A DNA stretch of 64,000 nucleotides from Calothrix sp. NIES-2098 (lineage in GTDB: Bacteria > Cyanobacteriota > Cyanobacteriia > Cyanobacteriales > Nostocaceae): contig AP018172.1 of NCBI GenBank assembly GCA_002368175.1, positions 5,273,001 through 5,337,000 on the forward strand, written 5' to 3'. Shown piece after piece: positions 63,041 to 64,000 of the stretch. A model generated the notes under the pieces. That model made no database searches, was not told where the DNA came from, and saw only the letters and a list, made by a program, of their open reading frames with translations. Position numbers and translations under genes: made by a program. Numbering within the stretch: the stretch's first letter is position 1; each line of letters starts with the position of its first letter.

Positions 63041-63476
63041 ATTGTTATCAGCTTAACCTTGGCGAACCAGAGCATCAATCTGTTATTCAAAAATTAAGTA
63101 ATTTTTTTGGCTAAATTTGTTTAGAAATAGTAAAATTACCGAAAAATTACGTAAGCTTTATTTTAAGGATTAATACCGATTGTCTTCAAGGACGGGAAAA
63201 CCCCGTCGCTACAGAGCTATCTGTTACAATCTTTTTTCAAATTGGAATAACATCAATAAAAAAATTCATCTGTAACCCTTGTGCCAGGGGAAAATCAATT
63301 GTCCCGTTTCCAGGGTTGTTGTCAACACTTACCCTTGTTAGGGGGATAGACAAGGGAAACTTATCCCTTGTCTACGTTGTGTTGCTTGTCCTCTTATCTT
63401 CCGTACTCTCAGCTTTTTTCCTAGTTACTACTATCTAGTCCAGCAAAGCTGTTTCTTGCAGTAGTCCTCAATTGCT
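63041..63476. other. Intergenic region with three CCCTTGT words and two hairpins
   Basis: GACGGG-AAAAC-CCCGTC forms a small hairpin (63191-63207). TAGACAAGGGA (63347-63357) and TCCCTTGTCTA (63364-63374) form a perfect 11-bp stem with a 6-base loop. CCCTTGT also occurs singly near 63280 and 63331. The block lies 100 bases past the hpf stop codon and may stabilise its 3' end or be a dispersed palindrome. Confidence 0.6.
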
Positions 63477-64000
63477 TCATTTAGGTGAATAGGGTTTTTC
63501 CGCAGTAACGAAATTAGCACTTGCTGTCTTACCATTTTTGCCGTTGGTATGGCCATTGTTATGGCGGGGTTGAATCACCCCATAACCGCCGTGATTGCGT
63601 TCGTAAATTACATTAATTTCACCTGTTTCCGAATTTAGGAACATATAAAAGTCATGTCCTACCAGTTGCAGCTGTTCTAAAGCTTCTGCAACAGTCATGG
63701 GTGGCATGGAGAAATATTTAGTCCGAACGACTTCATTGGGTAGTTCGGGAGTGCGATCGCCAATTAAATCTGTTACTACTGGTTGTGGTACTACTACCTC
63801 GTTAGTTGGTTGAGCCTGAGTTTTCTTATCTTGACGTCTTTCTTTGTATTTGCGCAATTGACGGGCAATTTTATCTGCTACCAAGTCAATGCTGGCATAT
63901 AGGTTTTCGCTGCTTTCCTCGGCACGGATGACGCTACCATTGGCATAGATAGTGACTTCAGCCGCCTGTTTAGGATTAATTCGGGGATTGCGAGCTACGC
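63477..64000 (-). CDS. hpf: Ribosome hibernation promoting factor, long form (5' end outside window)
   Basis: The visible 174 codons continue to the right edge without a start. The internal part reads NPRINPKQAAEVTIYANG, then AEESSENLYASIDLVADKIARQLRKYKER, the end of the ribosome-binding alpha/beta domain. After a linker (TQAQPTNEVVVPQPVVT) comes the C-terminal dimerisation domain: YFSMPPMTVAEALEQLQLVGHDFYMFLN and INVIYERNHGGYGVIQPR. The long form dimerises 70S ribosomes to 100S in stationary or dark cells (known in cyanobacteria as LrtA). The C-terminal tail NNGHTNGKNGKT is a low-complexity extension. Confidence 0.95.
   Translation of the reverse strand, partial: VARNPRINPKQAAEVTIYANGSVIRAEESSENLYASIDLVADKIARQLRKYKERRQDKKTQAQPTNEVVVPQPVVTDLIGDRTPELPNEVVRTKYFSMPPMTVAEALEQLQLVGHDFYMFLNSETGEINVIYERNHGGYGVIQPRHNNGHTNGKNGKTASANFVTAEKPYSPK

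Overview
The window reads as chromosomal DNA of a filamentous, probably heterocyst-forming (Nostocales) cyanobacterium. The evidence is the dense scatter of HIP1 octamers (GCGATCGC), the sucrose synthase, the HetZ-like regulator, the multi-domain PAS/GAF histidine kinases and Ser/Thr kinase fusions, a CYP110-type P450, a carotenoid isomerase-like enzyme, a McdA/McdB-like carboxysome-positioning pair, and short tandem repeats (9-bp CCCCACACT type) and TTGACTC-type repeats at gene borders. No rRNA, phage or plasmid backbone is visible. There is one tRNA (His).

Layout. 0-5 kb: the 3' part of a multi-PAS histidine kinase, a RAYT-like transposase butted against the typA terminator, and typA. 5-10 kb: a split FluG-like pair (amidohydrolase and glutamine synthetase homologue) separated by a 21-bp minisatellite, a transaldolase-type aldolase, a DUF104-like/PIN toxin-antitoxin pair and a small cas-less CRISPR array. 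10-19 kb: a type II NADH dehydrogenase, a two-gene signalling operon (CBS-GAF-PAS histidine kinase followed by a REC-histidine kinase) and a GlcE-GlcF glycolate oxidase-like operon. 19-24 kb: an acetyltransferase, gene debris (Uma2 and kinase fragments), a second 21-bp minisatellite, a kinase fused to an FGE-sulfatase domain, and a lone PotC-type permease. 24-32 kb: a GT4 glycosyltransferase, a 1.4-kb structured non-coding stretch, a PatA-type and a CheY-type regulator, a siroheme operon (chelatase and SUMT), a kinase-GUN4 fusion, a DUF4359 protein and tRNA-His. 32-40 kb: sucrose synthase, a small secreted protein, a CrtISO-like oxidoreductase, an ABC exporter and a conserved small protein. 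40-48.5 kb: a giant Ser/Thr kinase-ATPase-GAF-histidine kinase with a perfect palindrome at its 5' end, a cytochrome P450, and the McdA/McdB-like pair. 48.5-55 kb: DUF4253, DUF4327, rbfA, DUF751, a convergent DNA methylase/nuclease pair (putative type II restriction-modification), DUF4241 and a REP-like palindrome. 55-64 kb: a HetZ-like protein, a YciO/Sua5 protein, LarC, two related lipoproteins, a flippase-like membrane protein, a hypothetical protein, and hpf running off the right edge.

How the genes fit together. Most of the window is housekeeping plus the large signalling repertoire usual for these organisms. Clear functional units are chelatase-SUMT (siroheme, ATGA overlap), GlcE-GlcF, the two-gene kinase operon, ParA-like/coiled-coil (TAATG overlap), methylase-nuclease (convergent, 4-bp overlap) and DUF104-like/PIN. 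I found no convincing wholly new multi-gene defence or metabolic system. The points most worth a second look are the split FluG pair with its minisatellite, the cas-less CRISPR array, the kinase-GUN4 gene beside the siroheme operon, the kinase-FGE fusion, the putative RM pair flanked by DUF4253/DUF4241 genes, and an isolated terminator suggesting an unannotated small RNA near 16.1 kb. Start codons were moved inward for several genes where the longest frame begins with a poor TTG/GTG and an ATG or a ribosome-binding site supports a shorter protein.
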